DNA of 64,000 nt, taken from positions 87,001,560 to 87,065,559 of the forward strand of contig NC_089598.1 of NCBI RefSeq assembly GCF_019320115.1, in the 5' to 3' direction. Position numbers and translations under genes: made by a program. The notes beneath the pieces were generated by a model. The model was given only the letters and a program-made list of their open reading frames with translations, had not been told where the DNA came from and did no database searches. Below are positions 34,064-45,404 of the stretch, one piece after another (the first letter of the stretch is position 1; every line of letters begins with the position of its first letter). Origin of the DNA: Miscanthus floridulus (taxonomy: Eukaryota > Streptophyta > Magnoliopsida > Poales > Poaceae).

Positions 34064-35571
34064 AGGAGGGAAACTTTGGTTGTTGTATTCTAGTTTTGCT
34101 TTTCTTTGAAGTTTAGCCTTTGTTTTTATATCATACTTGCATATCATATCATCATGTATCATATTGCATCCTGAGCTTCATCCTTATAGTAGCTAGATTG
34201 ACACTATGCTCTTGTTGGGGATGTTATGGATATACATGATGTGCTTTTGGCTTAGGCTCCTTTTGATTAATTGATGCATGTTATGAGCTAAGCTTGTTTT
34301 CCAAACTGTGAACTTGATTAAAACTTGTTGAAACATGAAATGTGTTCACCACTACTTGTGGCACTAGCATGTGTAGAATGTGTCGAGATCTTTTTCTTGC
34401 TTCATGTATATGCTTAGTTGCTACGGCTCATACTTTGAGTTACACACTTGCTTGAGAAACTTGAATTTGTGCTAAAACTTGAAAATCAAACTCAGTGATT
34501 TGAAAAGATCAGGATGGGTCTGTACTATCCTATGTCAGAGTATCGAGACAGCTCCAAATTGCACTTATTGGTGAACTTGAGCTCTGTAATGGATACCGAG
34601 ATCATTGTCTTAAGCTTCTGATTGCCATTGGCATAGGCTTGACATGGTCGCTAAGTCAGGTTTTGATGGCACAGATAACCTCCCGCACACACTTGTCTGA
34701 CAAACTTTGGTAATAAGCTGCATAACTCCGATAAATTTCAATTGGTGTCTAAAATTTGATCAAACCACCAGTTTGTCTCTTGACATGATGTGTGAACTTT
34801 GTTTGGGGTAGTTCACTTTGCATACATGTGTAGCACAAGGTCGATCTCCTGTCTATTTTTGCTATGTGCTCCTTTGGTAGTGAACCCTCTTTTAAAATTG
34901 CTCAAACTTGATCAAACTTGCTTAAATGCCATATTTCGTCTCATTTGGTCACCTTGAGCATTTGCTAGCACTTGTATGTGTTGCTATATATACATGACAG
35001 CATCCGCTAGAGCATTCTTTCAATCTACTTGCTATAATCTTGAAGCTTCTGCATTCGTGCATTTCTGCATTCATAGCTTGTTTTAAGGGGGAGTTGCAAT
35101 TCTTGGGCTCTAGCTTGATAAGTGCATGTGTCAACAAGGGGGAGAAGTTTCCACACTCACAATGTCACAAGGGGACACAAGGGGAGAAAACTTCCAATTT
35201 CACCTAAAGTTGAGAGATATGCATTCATTTGAGAGAGATTGCACTTGTTCAGGGGGAGTTGCATTTAAGGTGTTTTGCTAGATGTGTTGAGCCTTTGCCT
35301 CTCTTCTGGAGGGTCTAGCAGGTTTTCGGCTTTTCGAGCTTTGCTAGTGGTGTTGAGCCCGTTGCCTCTTCTTGAGGGCTAGCTTTGTTTTACTTGGTTG
35401 CGTCGAGCCGTTGCCCATGTCTTTGGGGACCAAGTTTTGCTCATTTTCAAATGACCCGGTTCTTGGCTTTTGGTCGCTTGGGTGAGTTCTTTCTTTTCTC
35501 TTCTTCTTCTTTTTCTTTTGCTCAAGCTGTTCGTGTATTGGTGTTGACAATGCACTCATCAAGGGGGAGAT
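34064..35571 (+). other. Copia 3' non-coding region with repeated polypurine tracts
   Basis: No long frame. AGGGGGAGTTGCA or AGGGGGAGA-type tracts occur near 35088, 35137, 35250 and 35561. Only the last abuts the LTR and is the true polypurine tract. The words GTTGAGCC and GTTGCC also recur at 35285-35415. Confidence 0.7.
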
Positions 35572-37318
35572 TGCGAACACAAGGTTGACAAGTACCCTTG
35601 TGTGTTCGTTTTGTGATGAGTGATTGTCAATGTGATCCACAAAGTGGGTTGAGTGGTGACTAACCCTACCATGGCGAAAGCTATGTGTGCGACATGTCTT
35701 TTGGCTTGTGTTGTGCAGGTGTGGAGCTCAGATGCGGTGGTCGACAGCGAGGTGAAGGTCAAGGAGGACGTGCCGTGCCGACAGACCGGGAGCGGTGAAG
35801 GATGGACATGAGGCTTGGACCGAGGGACCCAGAGGCCGGGTGACTAGCTGCGGTGGCTAACACTTGGGACATCGACAAGTGCAAGAAGACATAGAGTGAC
35901 GGTGTTGACCGGGTCAAGACGGCGGACGCGCGAGTTGAGTGAGGCTCAGGAGGACTTGGTGGGCCGGCCGGTCGAGGATGGCGGTGACACGCGTCGGATG
36001 GCGGGGGACACGTATGGAGTATGCTACCCGCGGATGGTTTGATGGTTTGGGTCTCAAAACCATCGGATGGACGGTTTACGGGTTTGGGCCTCAAAACTCG
36101 GGCGGAGGTTCTGAGGAGGGACGGACGGCACGTGGCGGCATCGGGGAGTTCGTGTTGAAGCGAAGCTACCGGTGAGAAGGCGCAGTGGTCGTCAGATCAA
36201 GATTACACCGGGTTGGACAACAACGCCCTTGGGCTTAGCGGTTCAACTCATTTGTATCCAGGGGCAAAACTGGGAATGTGTAATAGCCCTGTTAAATAGG
36301 ATGAGGGAGCCCCCATCTCCCTCACCTCCTCTAGTTTTCATTTTCTCCTTTAGGGTTTCTTCCTCTAGTTTGCTTCCATGTATGAGAGAGGTCCACAACT
36401 CAAATTGTGACTTGGTTTTGAAGGAATCGGTGGCCGTAACCACCGTATGCCCTCCGGGATTCATGATTTAGTTGTGTTCTTGATGTGATTTTGGTGTTCT
36501 TCACGAGCTCCTTTTGTCCCCTCTTGTTTCCCCTCTCGATTCTTCGTTTTGGGATTGTTTTGGTTCGTTCTTGTTGCCTTGGATCGATCAATTACATGAG
36601 TGGAAGCTTTCCACCGAAGGAAATCCACTAATTCCTCACGAGATCGCAGATCCGGGCAATTTTAGTTCTTGACCTATTTTTTTGGGGGATTCTTCAATTC
36701 CTTTGATTCACGGAGTTAGAGTTTTTCTCAGGCCATGATCCTTTAGAGGTTGCCTTTTTACTCCATTGTGAACCCTTGTGCAAAGTTTCAAGTCATTTGG
36801 AGTTGATTTGATCAAGTTATGGCTTGATTTGATTTTTCCCGAGAAACTGCTCGCTCATACCGGACGCGTCCGATATGATCTAGGACGTGTCCGATATTTC
36901 TAACTTTGGAGTTTTGAGCTGAAATTTGGTGGAGACCTTCCCTTGGTGTCTAAGAGCTATGGTTAAAAATTTCATGTTTTTTGGACACCGTTTGACGGGG
37001 TTTTGGATTTTTCTCCCTTGGTCAGCTTGCTGCTGAAAATACCGGACGTGTCCGAAAATACCGGACATGTTCGATATTTGCAGGGGCAGTGCTGTTTTCT
37101 TTTGGGAGTTTGCTTGTTTGAGCTCTGATCTGTGTTTCGTTTGCTTTGTGGTGACCCGCTGTGTTCTGAGGGAGCATCCACCCTTCTCTAGGGTCGTGGT
37201 CATCAAGTCTATCGTGTATGCTTTTTGGGGATTGATATTGGGATAGTGGTCGAAGATTTCGAAAGAAATTTGAGGCTCCCATTCACCCCCCCCTCTGGTC
37301 GCCGTTTCCGGTCCTTCA
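35572..37318 (+). repeat. Copia 3' LTR (1747 bp)
   Basis: Starts TGCGAACACA after the polypurine tract and ends GTCCTTCA before the duplicated AAATT. It has two rather than three copies of the ACCGGACGTGTCCG-type motif. Confidence 0.95.
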
Positions 37319-37323
37319 AAATT

Positions 37324-37944
37324 TCTCTACTCTTTTAGGTGTGGCTATCCAAAAGGCAACACTTTCACGAATTTTTGCAATTGAATTCTTTATAACCTCT
37401 AAACCATCCTTGACAATCAAATTGAGAATACGGGCAGCACAACGCATATGCAATAGTTTCCCCTCCAACATCAGCTTTGACTTGCCTATCTTCTTGACAA
37501 GTTCAGGAATTACCTTATCATTTAAGCTGTAATTATCCAAAGTCAAAGTTGAGGTCTTTTCATCCAAATTCCACTCCACCAATGCTTCATAGAGTCCTTC
37601 ACATATAACTTCAGCCGTGTGTGTGGAGTGGGCACATATATGAACCTACATAGCAGCAACAATAATCAAATTTAAATGACAGCAGCAAGGTCTAAATACA
37701 CATAACAACAGCATGATGTAAATATAAATGACATCAGCAATAATCAAATTTAAATGATAGCAGCAAGGTACCTCATGATTATGTTTCGAAGTGTCCATGA
37801 ATCATCAATGAAATGTGCTGTGATTGCCATGTACCCCCTCCTTTGGTTGTCAGATGTCCACATATCTGTAGTAATAGCCACCCTTGACTTAGATGCAGCC
37901 ATGTATTCTATGCCCTTCTTCCTTTCTTCCTTATATGCATCCAT
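37324..37944 (-). pseudogene. hAT transposase, central part
   Basis: The 37944-37750 exon reads MDAYKEERKKGIEYM then VAITTDMWTSDNQRRGYMAI and HFIDDSWTLR, the start of the hAT RNase H-like fold with its first catalytic Asp (TTDMW). 37582-37324 reads WNLDEKTSTLTLDNYSLND then LHMRCAARILNLIVKDGL and ATPKRVEKF, with the second conserved Asp (LDN) and the RCAxxxNL motif. An intron separates the two. The frame is cut at 37324 by the copia insertion and resumes at 25946. Confidence 0.85.
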
Positions 37945-38087
37945 TATGTCCTTCCTAAAACCATTTAAACGTTAGTCGGCTGAAATATTACCATGTAAAA
38001 CCACAAAAAACAGATATAAAACCAGTATTACCTAATAGTGTTTCATGTCACCATCTTGAATAATGGCTGAAGTGCACTCACAAACCT
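37945..38087 (-). other. hAT intron
   Basis: AT-rich spacer between the BED exon and the core exon of the hAT transposase. No other signal. Confidence 0.4.
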
Positions 38088-38570
38088 TCAAAAACCAGTA
38101 TGATCAACCATAGACAAGGGATACTCATGTAGTATAATCATGGCAGCAAGCTCTCTCCTAGCTACTTCTGGATCAAATGTGTAATTTCCCAAAGATACTT
38201 TCCCTCCCTCCTCAGAACTGAACCTCAAAGTAGATTGTGCAAGACTCTTGTTCTGTCCCATCATCTTGATTTTCTTCAGTGTGCAGATTTTTAAATGGTC
38301 ATGGAGATGGGTTGTATCATTTTTGCTATCCCCCCTAGCTGCTTGTGGCAGTGAAGGCATTGAGCCCTCACAACACCTAGGACCTTGAATTTCTTGAAAT
38401 CCTTCCAGACAGCTGAAGTCAATTTCCTTTTTGTGCCAAAGTCAGTATCTTCAGGTTCAGGATCATCTTCATCACTTTGTATTGGCTAAGAATCATTGAC
38501 AGACTCAGGTTGAGCTTGTGATTCTTGAGGGTTGCTACTCCCAGCACCAGGATTTGAATTTGTTGTGAAC
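38088..38570 (-). pseudogene. hAT transposase BED-finger exon, frameshifted
   Basis: After acceptor TTTTAG (38572-38571) the frame reads NSNPGAGSSNPQES, then a TAG at 38486-38488, then KRKLTSAVWKDFKKFKVLG and QCLHCHKQL, the C-x2-C of a BED finger. At a run of six C (38330-38335, plus strand) the frame must shift by one to reach THLHDHLKIC, the His and Cys that finish the finger. STLRFSSEEG and ELAAMIILHEYPLSMVDH follow. The one-base change in the homopolymer kills the DNA-binding domain. Confidence 0.8.
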
Positions 38571-38619
38571 CTAAAAGACAATTGGCATATCAGTAATCAG
38601 TACATATATAAATTTGTAC

Positions 38620-38881
38620 TGTGGGGGATATACCCCTCGGTATCCATAAGACAAGACATGGGCCGCACCATCAGAGGTGGCCCAGCCCATAAGATCAAGG
38701 CATGCGGCGCACGACACTGGTCGGCGTGCACCGTAAGGCTACAATAAGATATTGTATAATGCCAAATATGATACTTTTATTGTAACCCTACCCCTCCAGA
38801 GCATATAAGGAGGGGCAGGGGTCCCCTAGTCGATATCCCCATATGAACCCTACCCCTCTAGAGCATATAAGGAGGGGCAGC
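38620..38881 (+). repeat. Truncated 5' LTR with duplicated promoter block
   Basis: 38785-38820 and 38846-38881 are two copies of a block reading CCCTACCCCTCYAGAGCATA (Y is C or T) then TAAGGAGGGGCAG. The 3' LTR has only one. After the second block the sequence no longer matches the 3' LTR. Confidence 0.75.
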
Positions 38882-40475
38882 GGACCTGTCTCTGGCTTCT
38901 CCCTACACGTGCAAGAGCGCCTGCCCTCTGCGTTTGGGGTGGTCGGCAGCGCCTCCTTAGCGACGCCCTGCTCTTCCTACACGCACAGGGGCTCCACGCT
39001 CCACGTTATGGTTAACAGGCTAGTTAGGGCTGGAGACTCAGCTACACACTAACTGGTCAGACGGTTTATATTAAATATAAACACATCTTTAGAATAACAC
39101 TAAGTGTTCACACCAACTGATCGCCGAGCTGCATATGCTATTTCATCACCATTGAGTTCATATATTTTATTTTTACATCATGTACTACCCATTCTACACA
39201 TTTATTTCACAGGGGCACGGTTCGATCAATGAGCTTATGCTCAGGGACTGGACAAGATGATCATCATCAGGGTGGTTGGACCACCTATTGGATGGACTTC
39301 ACCACCAACCAACTGGTCAGACTGCTCTGCACTCACTCCTGCTCGGCGTTCACTTCGCTGTCGACCAGTTGGTTGGACTACTCATTGCATGGGCTTCATT
39401 ATCAGCTACGCTGAGGGCTCATCAGCTACGCTAGGGACTCCTTGGTGTTTGGATTCTTTATGTAAGCGTCGCTAGCTAAGCTGGGGACTCCCTTGGTGGT
39501 TGGATCTTGCTACGTCTCATCGGTGTGCTATCAAGTTGCTCCATGCTGTTCAGATCAAGGTGTTGATCTTGGGCAGCATGTCCGGGGTCTTGTGAAGTAC
39601 ATGGCAGATGACATTGGCAAGCTTTCATTAAAAATTCTTTGACCCTGCCAAGAGATATCTTCGCATTCTTCTAGTAGGCTCGGGGACTACGTGTACACAC
39701 CTAAGGTCAATGCCTCCGGCAAGCTCCACCGATCAACTGGTCGGATTGCTAGGTTTATGGACTTTGTCGCCGACCAGTTGATCTGACTGTTCGTTGGTCA
39801 CTTCTACTCAATGCTCACTTCACCGCCGACCAATTGGTTGGGCCGCTTGGTGCTCGATTCTTCGCCAACCAACTGGTCGGATTGTCCATCGCTTCATCGT
39901 CAGCTACGCTGGGGGCTTGCCAGCTAAGCTGGGGACTCCACGATGTTCGGATTGTTTGTCGCTTCATCATCCGCTACGCTAGGGGCTCATCAGCTAAGCT
40001 AGGGACTCCTTGGCATTTGGATTGTTCGTCGCTTCATTGCCAGCTAAGCTGGGGGCTCAATGTTCAGATTCTTCATGCAAGAGTCGCCAGCTAAGCTGGG
40101 GACTCCCATGGCGGTTGAATCTTGCTACGTCTCATCGGTGTACTATCAGCTTGCTCCATGCTGTTCGGATTAGGGTACTGATCTTGGGCAGCACGTCTGG
40201 GTCTTGATACGCACATGTCAGATGATGTCAACAAGCTTTTAGATTTATTTTCTTTGACCCTGCTACAAGATTTATTCTTCATCTTCCAACAGCCTCGGGG
40301 ACTAAGTGGCTACACTTCACCTGGCGGTGAATGTAGTGCTTATTTCTTGATTTACCCTCCTTATTGACGGAGTCTAAGTGGCTACACTTCTCCTAAGGGG
40401 AAAATTTTCAAATTTTATCTTGAGCCGCTTACATCCTTCTAGCAAGCCTTACTTGGCTAAGTTCAAGGTCTTCTA
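38882..40475 (+). repeat. Internal region of the chimeric LTR element, repeat rich
   Basis: No gag or pol motif. GCCAGCTAAGCTGGGGACTC-type words recur near 39470, 39920, 39985, 40037 and 40087, and ACCAACTGGTCGGATTG-type words near 39300, 39732 and 39868. Segments 39480-39660 and 40080-40300 are direct duplicates. Similar repeat-rich 3' regions are common in Tat-type grass elements. Confidence 0.6.
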
Positions 40476-40720
40476 ACCAGTTAAACTGGTCAGCATTGAC
40501 TTTCACTACCCAGGTCACCAGTTAAACTGGTCAGCATTGACTTTCACCGCCCAGGTCACCAGTTAAACTAGTCGGCTTTGACTTTCACCACCCAGGCCAC
40601 CAGTTAAACTGGTCGGCTTCGACTTTCACCGCCTAGGTCACCAGCTAAACTCTAGGCCACCAGTTAAACTGGTCAGCTTTGACTTTCACTACTTGGATCA
40701 CCGGTTAAACTGATCAGCTT
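40476..40720 (+). repeat. Tandem 41-bp repeat with a palindromic core
   Basis: The core ACCAGTTAAACTGGT, a perfect palindrome, starts at 40476 and 40517. Variants follow at 40558, 40599, 40639 (partial), 40659 and 40699. Between cores is CAGCATTGACTTTCACTACC or a variant. Most units are 41 bp; one is truncated to 20. Confidence 0.9.
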
Positions 40721-40788
40721 CGCATCAAAGTGCTCGGACTTGTTCAAGACAGTGTTGCTCAAAAGATACAAGGCGCTCGGGGACTAGC

Positions 40789-41237
40789 TGTGAGGGATAT
40801 ACCCCCCGGTATCCATAAGACAAGACATGGGCCGCACCATCAGAGGTGGCCCAACCCACAAGATCAAGGCAAGCGATGCACGGCACTGGTCGGCGTGCAC
40901 CGCAAGGCTACAATAAGATATTGTATAACACCAAATATGATATTTTTCTTGTAACCCTACCCCTCCAGAGCATATAAGAGGGGTAGGGGTCCCCTAGTCG
41001 ATATCCCCATATGAATCCTAGGCTTAGCCTAAGGCATCTGATCACACGCAATATCATACGATAGCCAATACAAACCAATAGACCACAGGAGTAGGGTATT
41101 ATGTCGTGCAGATGACCTAAACCTGTCTAACTCTTGTGTCTCTGTTGCCTTCTTGTTCTTGATTACGCACACCACTGCCGATCAATCTACTTTCGTGGGA
41201 TACCCCTCGGAGGACTGCCGATGATATTCTGTCGACA
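40789..41237 (+). repeat. 3' LTR of the chimeric element (449 bp)
   Basis: TGTGAGGGAT...CTGTCGACA, with a TATA-like GCATATAAGAGGGG near 40970. Confidence 0.85.
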
Positions 41238-41421
41238 ATACATATATAAAATCTGTAAACAATGACTGTTAGTAGACTGCGTACATATTTAAATTAGTAC
41301 ATATATAAATCACTTAAATATACAGGCATAGCTACAGAGAGCAACTTGTAATATAAATCAAAACAGTACATGTTCACAGTTGGAAAATATGAAATAAAAA
41401 GCATAAAAGGGGTAGCATGCT
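41238..41421 (-). other. hAT intron segment between two nested insertions
   Basis: AT-rich DNA with repeated TACATATATAAA words that also occur left of 38620. It is the short piece of hAT sequence left between the two LTR elements and has no coding signal. Confidence 0.6.
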
Positions 41422-42753
41422 TGTCGGGGACCTAATACCGGGATACCCAATGAGGTGGGACTGATAACCATTGAACATTGACGCTTCTAGTCAGACAAGA
41501 ACGCTTCTTGCCCGAACGACAAAAGATTGGTTCTGCCTCGCCCGACCCCCGAGGGCTGGCTCCACCTCGCCCGACCCCTGAGGGCTAGACTTCACCTCGC
41601 CTGACCCTCGAGGGCTGGCTCCGCCTCGCCCAACCCTTGAGGGCTAGACTCTGTCTTGACTGACGGCTAACGACTGACTCTGCCTCGCCCGACATCCGAG
41701 GGCTAGGGGCTGGCTCCGCCTCGCCCGATGTCCGAGGGCGGGCTCCACCTCACCCGACATCCGAGGGCCTAAGGGCTGGCTCCGCCTCACCCAATGTCCG
41801 AGGGTGGGCTCCGCCTCGCCCGACGTTCGAGGGTGGTCTCCACCTCGCCCGACGGTTGCACCCTGCTCCTTCATGAAGACGAGCATAGGGTACGATAGGA
41901 CATTCAAGTCAACCATGATATCGAGGGCTATGCCCTGTGCGCCTGTAGGAAGGTACCGTCAGAATACGATGGGACGGGCGCTTTAAGCCCTTTCCATCAT
42001 AACAGTGCCTGGATAGTGTTGTGGGTGCCAACTTTTGTCCCACAGTGTAGTAGGCGCCGCCTTTAGCCCTCGGGCACGGATACTAACACAGGCATACGAT
42101 AGCCACTACGGTCCAAGATAGAACCCACATCATCTACAGTGATGGACGTATGGTCACTTCCCCAATTACTTCCCGAGGGGTCACAACTCGGCTCTCCGGC
42201 ACGCCGCACCGTCCACCGACATAGGATGGGACGCACCCACTTGCTAAAAGGGGCCAGGGCATGGCCTATGAGGATCACTGAACATGTCACCTCTGACACG
42301 GTCTACCATGTTAAGCAGGGCAGGCACAGGGAAAAAGGAAGACCCAGCTCCCTCGAAGGACCTTCTATACCTTTGGTATTTTCCTCTTTCTCCCATCTAT
42401 AACCCCTGCTCCCCCTTGGTCTATAAAAGGGAGGGCAGGGGCCCCCACTAAGGGGATCAACTTTTGATGGATAAGTTCAACACACACGACACTTCACACA
42501 CAGCTGAGCAGCGACCAAGCTCTCGACGACCTTTTCGACCATTCCATCAGAGACTTGGGACCCATCCCTCTCTCGACCATTTGTACCCCCTACTATGAAC
42601 CTTTTTCGGTACTAATAACATGAGCAGCAATAGACTAGACGTAGGGACATTCTCCTCGATCCAGTATAAACCTCGTGTTCTTTAGTGCACCATCCGGGCC
42701 TAACGCGCAACAATTACAAATTTACTAGTTGGTGTATGTTCGAAACACCGATA
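41422..42753 (+). repeat. Tat 5' LTR (1332 bp)
   Basis: TGTCGGGGAC...AACACCGATA, with the last CA mutated to TA. The U3 (about 41530-41860) is a run of degenerate units built on CTCCGCCTCGCCCGACNNCCGAGGGC-like words. TATAAAAG at 42422-42429 is followed by GGAGGGCAGGGGCCCCC. Confidence 0.93.
42422..42429 (+). promoter_or_regulatory. TATA box of the Tat 5' LTR
   Basis: TATAAAAG. The same position in the 3' LTR reads TATGAAAG (61246-61253). Confidence 0.65.
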
Positions 42754-42838
42754 GTTGGGGCACCAGGTAGGGGCCTCTACGTGATCCAAATCAAGCCTTG
42801 GATGGCTAACCACACAATCAGCTGGGTCCCGGGCGCAC
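42754..42838 (+). other. Tat primer-binding region and leader
   Basis: Right after the LTR, GTTGGGGCACCAGGTAGGGG (42754-42773) is in the position of the primer-binding site. I did not match it to a particular tRNA. Confidence 0.5.
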
Positions 42839-44930
42839 ATGTGCGTTTCGGTGGACCTGGACTTCATCGTCACGGTGGGAGGAGAGTTGGCGTTGGCCCA
42901 TCTCGCCATCCAATCTCTCCCCTCCATCGGCTTCGGCTACCGGAGGCTCGAGCGCCAGCCCGGCGTCTCCCTCGGACCCCAGCCATCTAGGGAGGACCCG
43001 CGCCGCCTCACCCTCTCTCCGGAACACTCCACACGGAGCGCCCCGACGGTGTTTTCGTTCAGTCTCCGCAACGCCGCGGCGACCGTAAGCCAACTCGTGG
43101 CCCAGCGCACGATCCCGTCCCCCACAAACAACGAGTTCATGGGGATGATCGAAAGTGTCACAGAATCCCTCCACGGTCTCCTCGCGGAAGGTCCGGGGTC
43201 AGACTCTGGCTCTGATTCTGGCAAGGGGAGCCATCATCCCTCCTGGGAATGCTTCATGGTGGAAACCTCAGAGGGACACGTCGAAAGCGCCTTCGAGAAG
43301 GAGGTTACCCGGTAGGCAACCTCGGCGACGGAACTAAAGGAAGAACAGTGGCTGCACCTCACATAGGGGTGTTGTAGCTGAGAGCCTGAAAGCGGGAAAT
43401 AGACGAAGCTGGACAACAGCTTGTTCGAGAGTACGTGGAGGTCGACGAGGAGATCAAGTGCCGCGGAGATGGTGGGCACGCACGCATCATGGCCCGCGAT
43501 GTAAATTGAAGGATCATCGCTGATGGTGAAACCCTTCCTCACTTCATTCGGGCAAGCCAAAACATCGCTGCCACAACGGCCCTACTTCATGGCCTTCTAG
43601 AGGCCACGACGCTCGAGGATCGTCGGGTCCACCACGAAATTCGCACGCTACTTGAGCATGCGGCAGCGCAGTAGGCGGAGAGCTCACTATCTCGGCGATG
43701 CGAGCCTGACACCAGCCAGCGTACCCCCTCGGTGCACCCCGCCAGGGACACATCGGTCCACCAAGCGCCGCACGGCGGCAGGTAGCGCGCTGCAATCCTA
43801 GTACATCAACGTCTTGGCCACAACCGCGACGCACGCAACACCCTCGATGCCTGTAGACGCACCTACAGGCTGACCCGAAGGGAAGGAGCCTACCGTAGAT
43901 ATCATCCTCGACGCGGCAGGACGCTACGATAGCGGTGAGGACCGGAGCTCGAGCCCCTGAGCTTGCCAGGCCCTCAGGCCTTCGGTCCGGCACATCCTCA
44001 ACGCTACATTCCCTGCCAAGGTGTCGACCACCTACCTAATATCCCTAAGTACTCTGGGGAGACAAACCTCGGGACTTTGGCTTGAAGACTATCAGCTTGC
44101 CTAGTCAAGCGGTGGTGCTGGATAATGATGACTTCATTATCCGCAACCTTCCATTGTTCTTGGCTGATTCGGCCTGGGCAGTGGTTGGAACACCTGCCAT
44201 CCAACGCAATTCAGAGTTGGGCGGATCTGAAGGAGATCTTTGTGGGAAACTTCCAGGGCACGTACAAACACCCTAGGAACCCATGGGACCTCAAGAACTA
44301 CCGTCAAAAGGCCGGTGAGACCCTCCTTGCGGTACATCTAGTGCTTCTCCCAGGCAGTGCAACGAGCTCCCTAACGTCGCTGATGCCGACGTGATAGGAG
44401 CCTTTCTATCTGGGACGACCTGCGAGTCCTTGGTTCATAAGCTAGGACGCAAGGGCCTGCGAACCACCAATGAGCTCCTGGACATCGCCACCAGCCACGC
44501 CTCAGGAGAAGAGGCAGTCGGAGCGATCTTCGATCGCCTTGAGGGCAAGGCAAGGTGGGACGAGGGTACCGGCGAAGGCACCTCCAATCGCTCTGCCAAG
44601 AAGAAGAACAAAAAGCAACGGCGCAAGGACTCACTCGTGGCTGCTGCTGACCGCAAGGGTGGTCAGAAGCCCGTGGAGGGCACTCCGAACCACTTTGAAA
44701 AAATGCTCGAAGGGCTATGCCTGAACCACGCCTTTCCCATAAAGCATCCGCTCAAGGACTGCAGTCTCATGTGGAAATTCTTGTTCGGAAGCCCCAACAA
44801 AGGGGAGCAGGGGAAGGAGCCCGCCCCCACCACGGATGATGCCGAGGAGAAGGACGACAGCTTTCCAACACCAAATGGCTGCCTTATGATCTTCAGAGGA
44901 TCGGCGGCCTATGACTCCAAACGTCGTTAG
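42839..44930 (+). pseudogene. Tat gag
   Basis: The first frame (42839-43315) starts MCVSVDLDFIVTVGGELALA and ends with TAG at 43313-43315. The middle (43316-44080) is frameshifted several times. The gag core follows: NLPLFLADSAW, SWADLKEIFVGNFQGTY and WDLKNYRQKAGETL at 44125-44340, then after a shift GAFLSGTTCESLVHKLGR and LLDIATSHASGEEAVGAIFD (44391-44560). A Lys/Arg-rich stretch (KKKNKKQRRKDS) and a Cys/His cluster (CLNHAFPIKHPLKDC, about 44719) could act as the nucleic-acid-binding part. TAG 44928-44930 ends it where the reading continues in frame into protease. Confidence 0.85.
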
Positions 44931-45404
44931 AAGGTCGCACGCTGTGAGGTCTACACAGCCCAACCAGCCACACCTCCCTACCTCCAGTGGTCGGAGTCCG
45001 CTATAACCTTCGACCGGACCGACCATCCGGATACCGTCCCACACCTAGGGATGTATCTGCTTGTTGTCGACCCGATCGTTGGCCCAAAGCGGCTCACCAA
45101 AGTGCTAATGGATGGAGGCAGTGGCCTCAACATCATGTATGCCAAGACGCTCGACGAGATGGGCGTCGATCGGATGAACCTCCACCCAACCCGAGCGTCT
45201 TTTCACGGCATTGTGCTCAGGAAACAGGCCATGCCACTTGGACAGATCGATCTACCCATCACCTTCAGGGATCAGTTCAATTACAGGACTGAGACCCTCA
45301 CCTTCGAGGTGGTTGGGTTCCCTGGAACCTTCCATGCCATCTTGGGCCAACCATGCAACGTGAAGTTCATGGCCATCCCCAACTACACATTTACCTCAAG
45401 CTAA
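44931..45404 (+). pseudogene. Tat protease
   Basis: In frame with the end of gag apart from one TAG. The active-site region reads KVLMDGGSGLNIMYAKTLDE (about 45099-45158), so the usual D-T/S-G triad is D-G-G, a variant common in this grass lineage. ITFRDQFNYRTETLTFEVV and FHAILGQPC (about 45330-45356) are the flap and C-terminal loop. The frame ends at TAA 45402-45404 after a likely frameshift. Confidence 0.85.

Larger units (their letters stand above)
25952..37318 (+). mobile_element. Ty1/copia retrotransposon, SIRE/Maximus-like
   Basis: Two LTRs (25952-27722 and 35572-37318) flank a copia-order polyprotein (gag, protease, integrase, RT, RNase H). It is inserted in the hAT gene with a perfect 5-bp duplication AAATT (25947-25951 and 37319-37323). 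A primer-binding site, TTGGTATCGGAGC, follows the 5' LTR, and the polypurine tract AAGGGGGAGA precedes the 3' LTR. The large size, long gag with coiled coil and about 1.5 kb between pol and the 3' LTR suggest the SIRE lineage; this is inference. The coding region is dead. Confidence 0.95.
38620..41237 (+). mobile_element. Chimeric non-autonomous LTR element
   Basis: It begins TGTGGGGGATATACCCCTCGG at 38620, and the same sequence recurs at 40789 as the 3' LTR, which ends CTGTCGACA at 41237. Between them are about 1.9 kb without gag or pol, rich in short tandem repeats. GGGGACTAGC just before 40789 is the polypurine tract. The 5' LTR is complete only to about 38845; its right half is replaced. 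Flanks GTAC/ATAC give no clear target duplication. The host hAT intron itself repeats TACATATATAAA on both sides, which confuses the test. Confidence 0.75.

Noticed and set aside
38620..41237. Perfect target duplication for the chimeric LTR element
   Set aside because: Flanks TGTAC and ATACA do not match; the host intron repeats TACATATATAAA on both sides and can mislead.
42818..43174. 118-codon minus-strand frame
   Set aside because: Opposite the Tat gag N-terminus; no domain.
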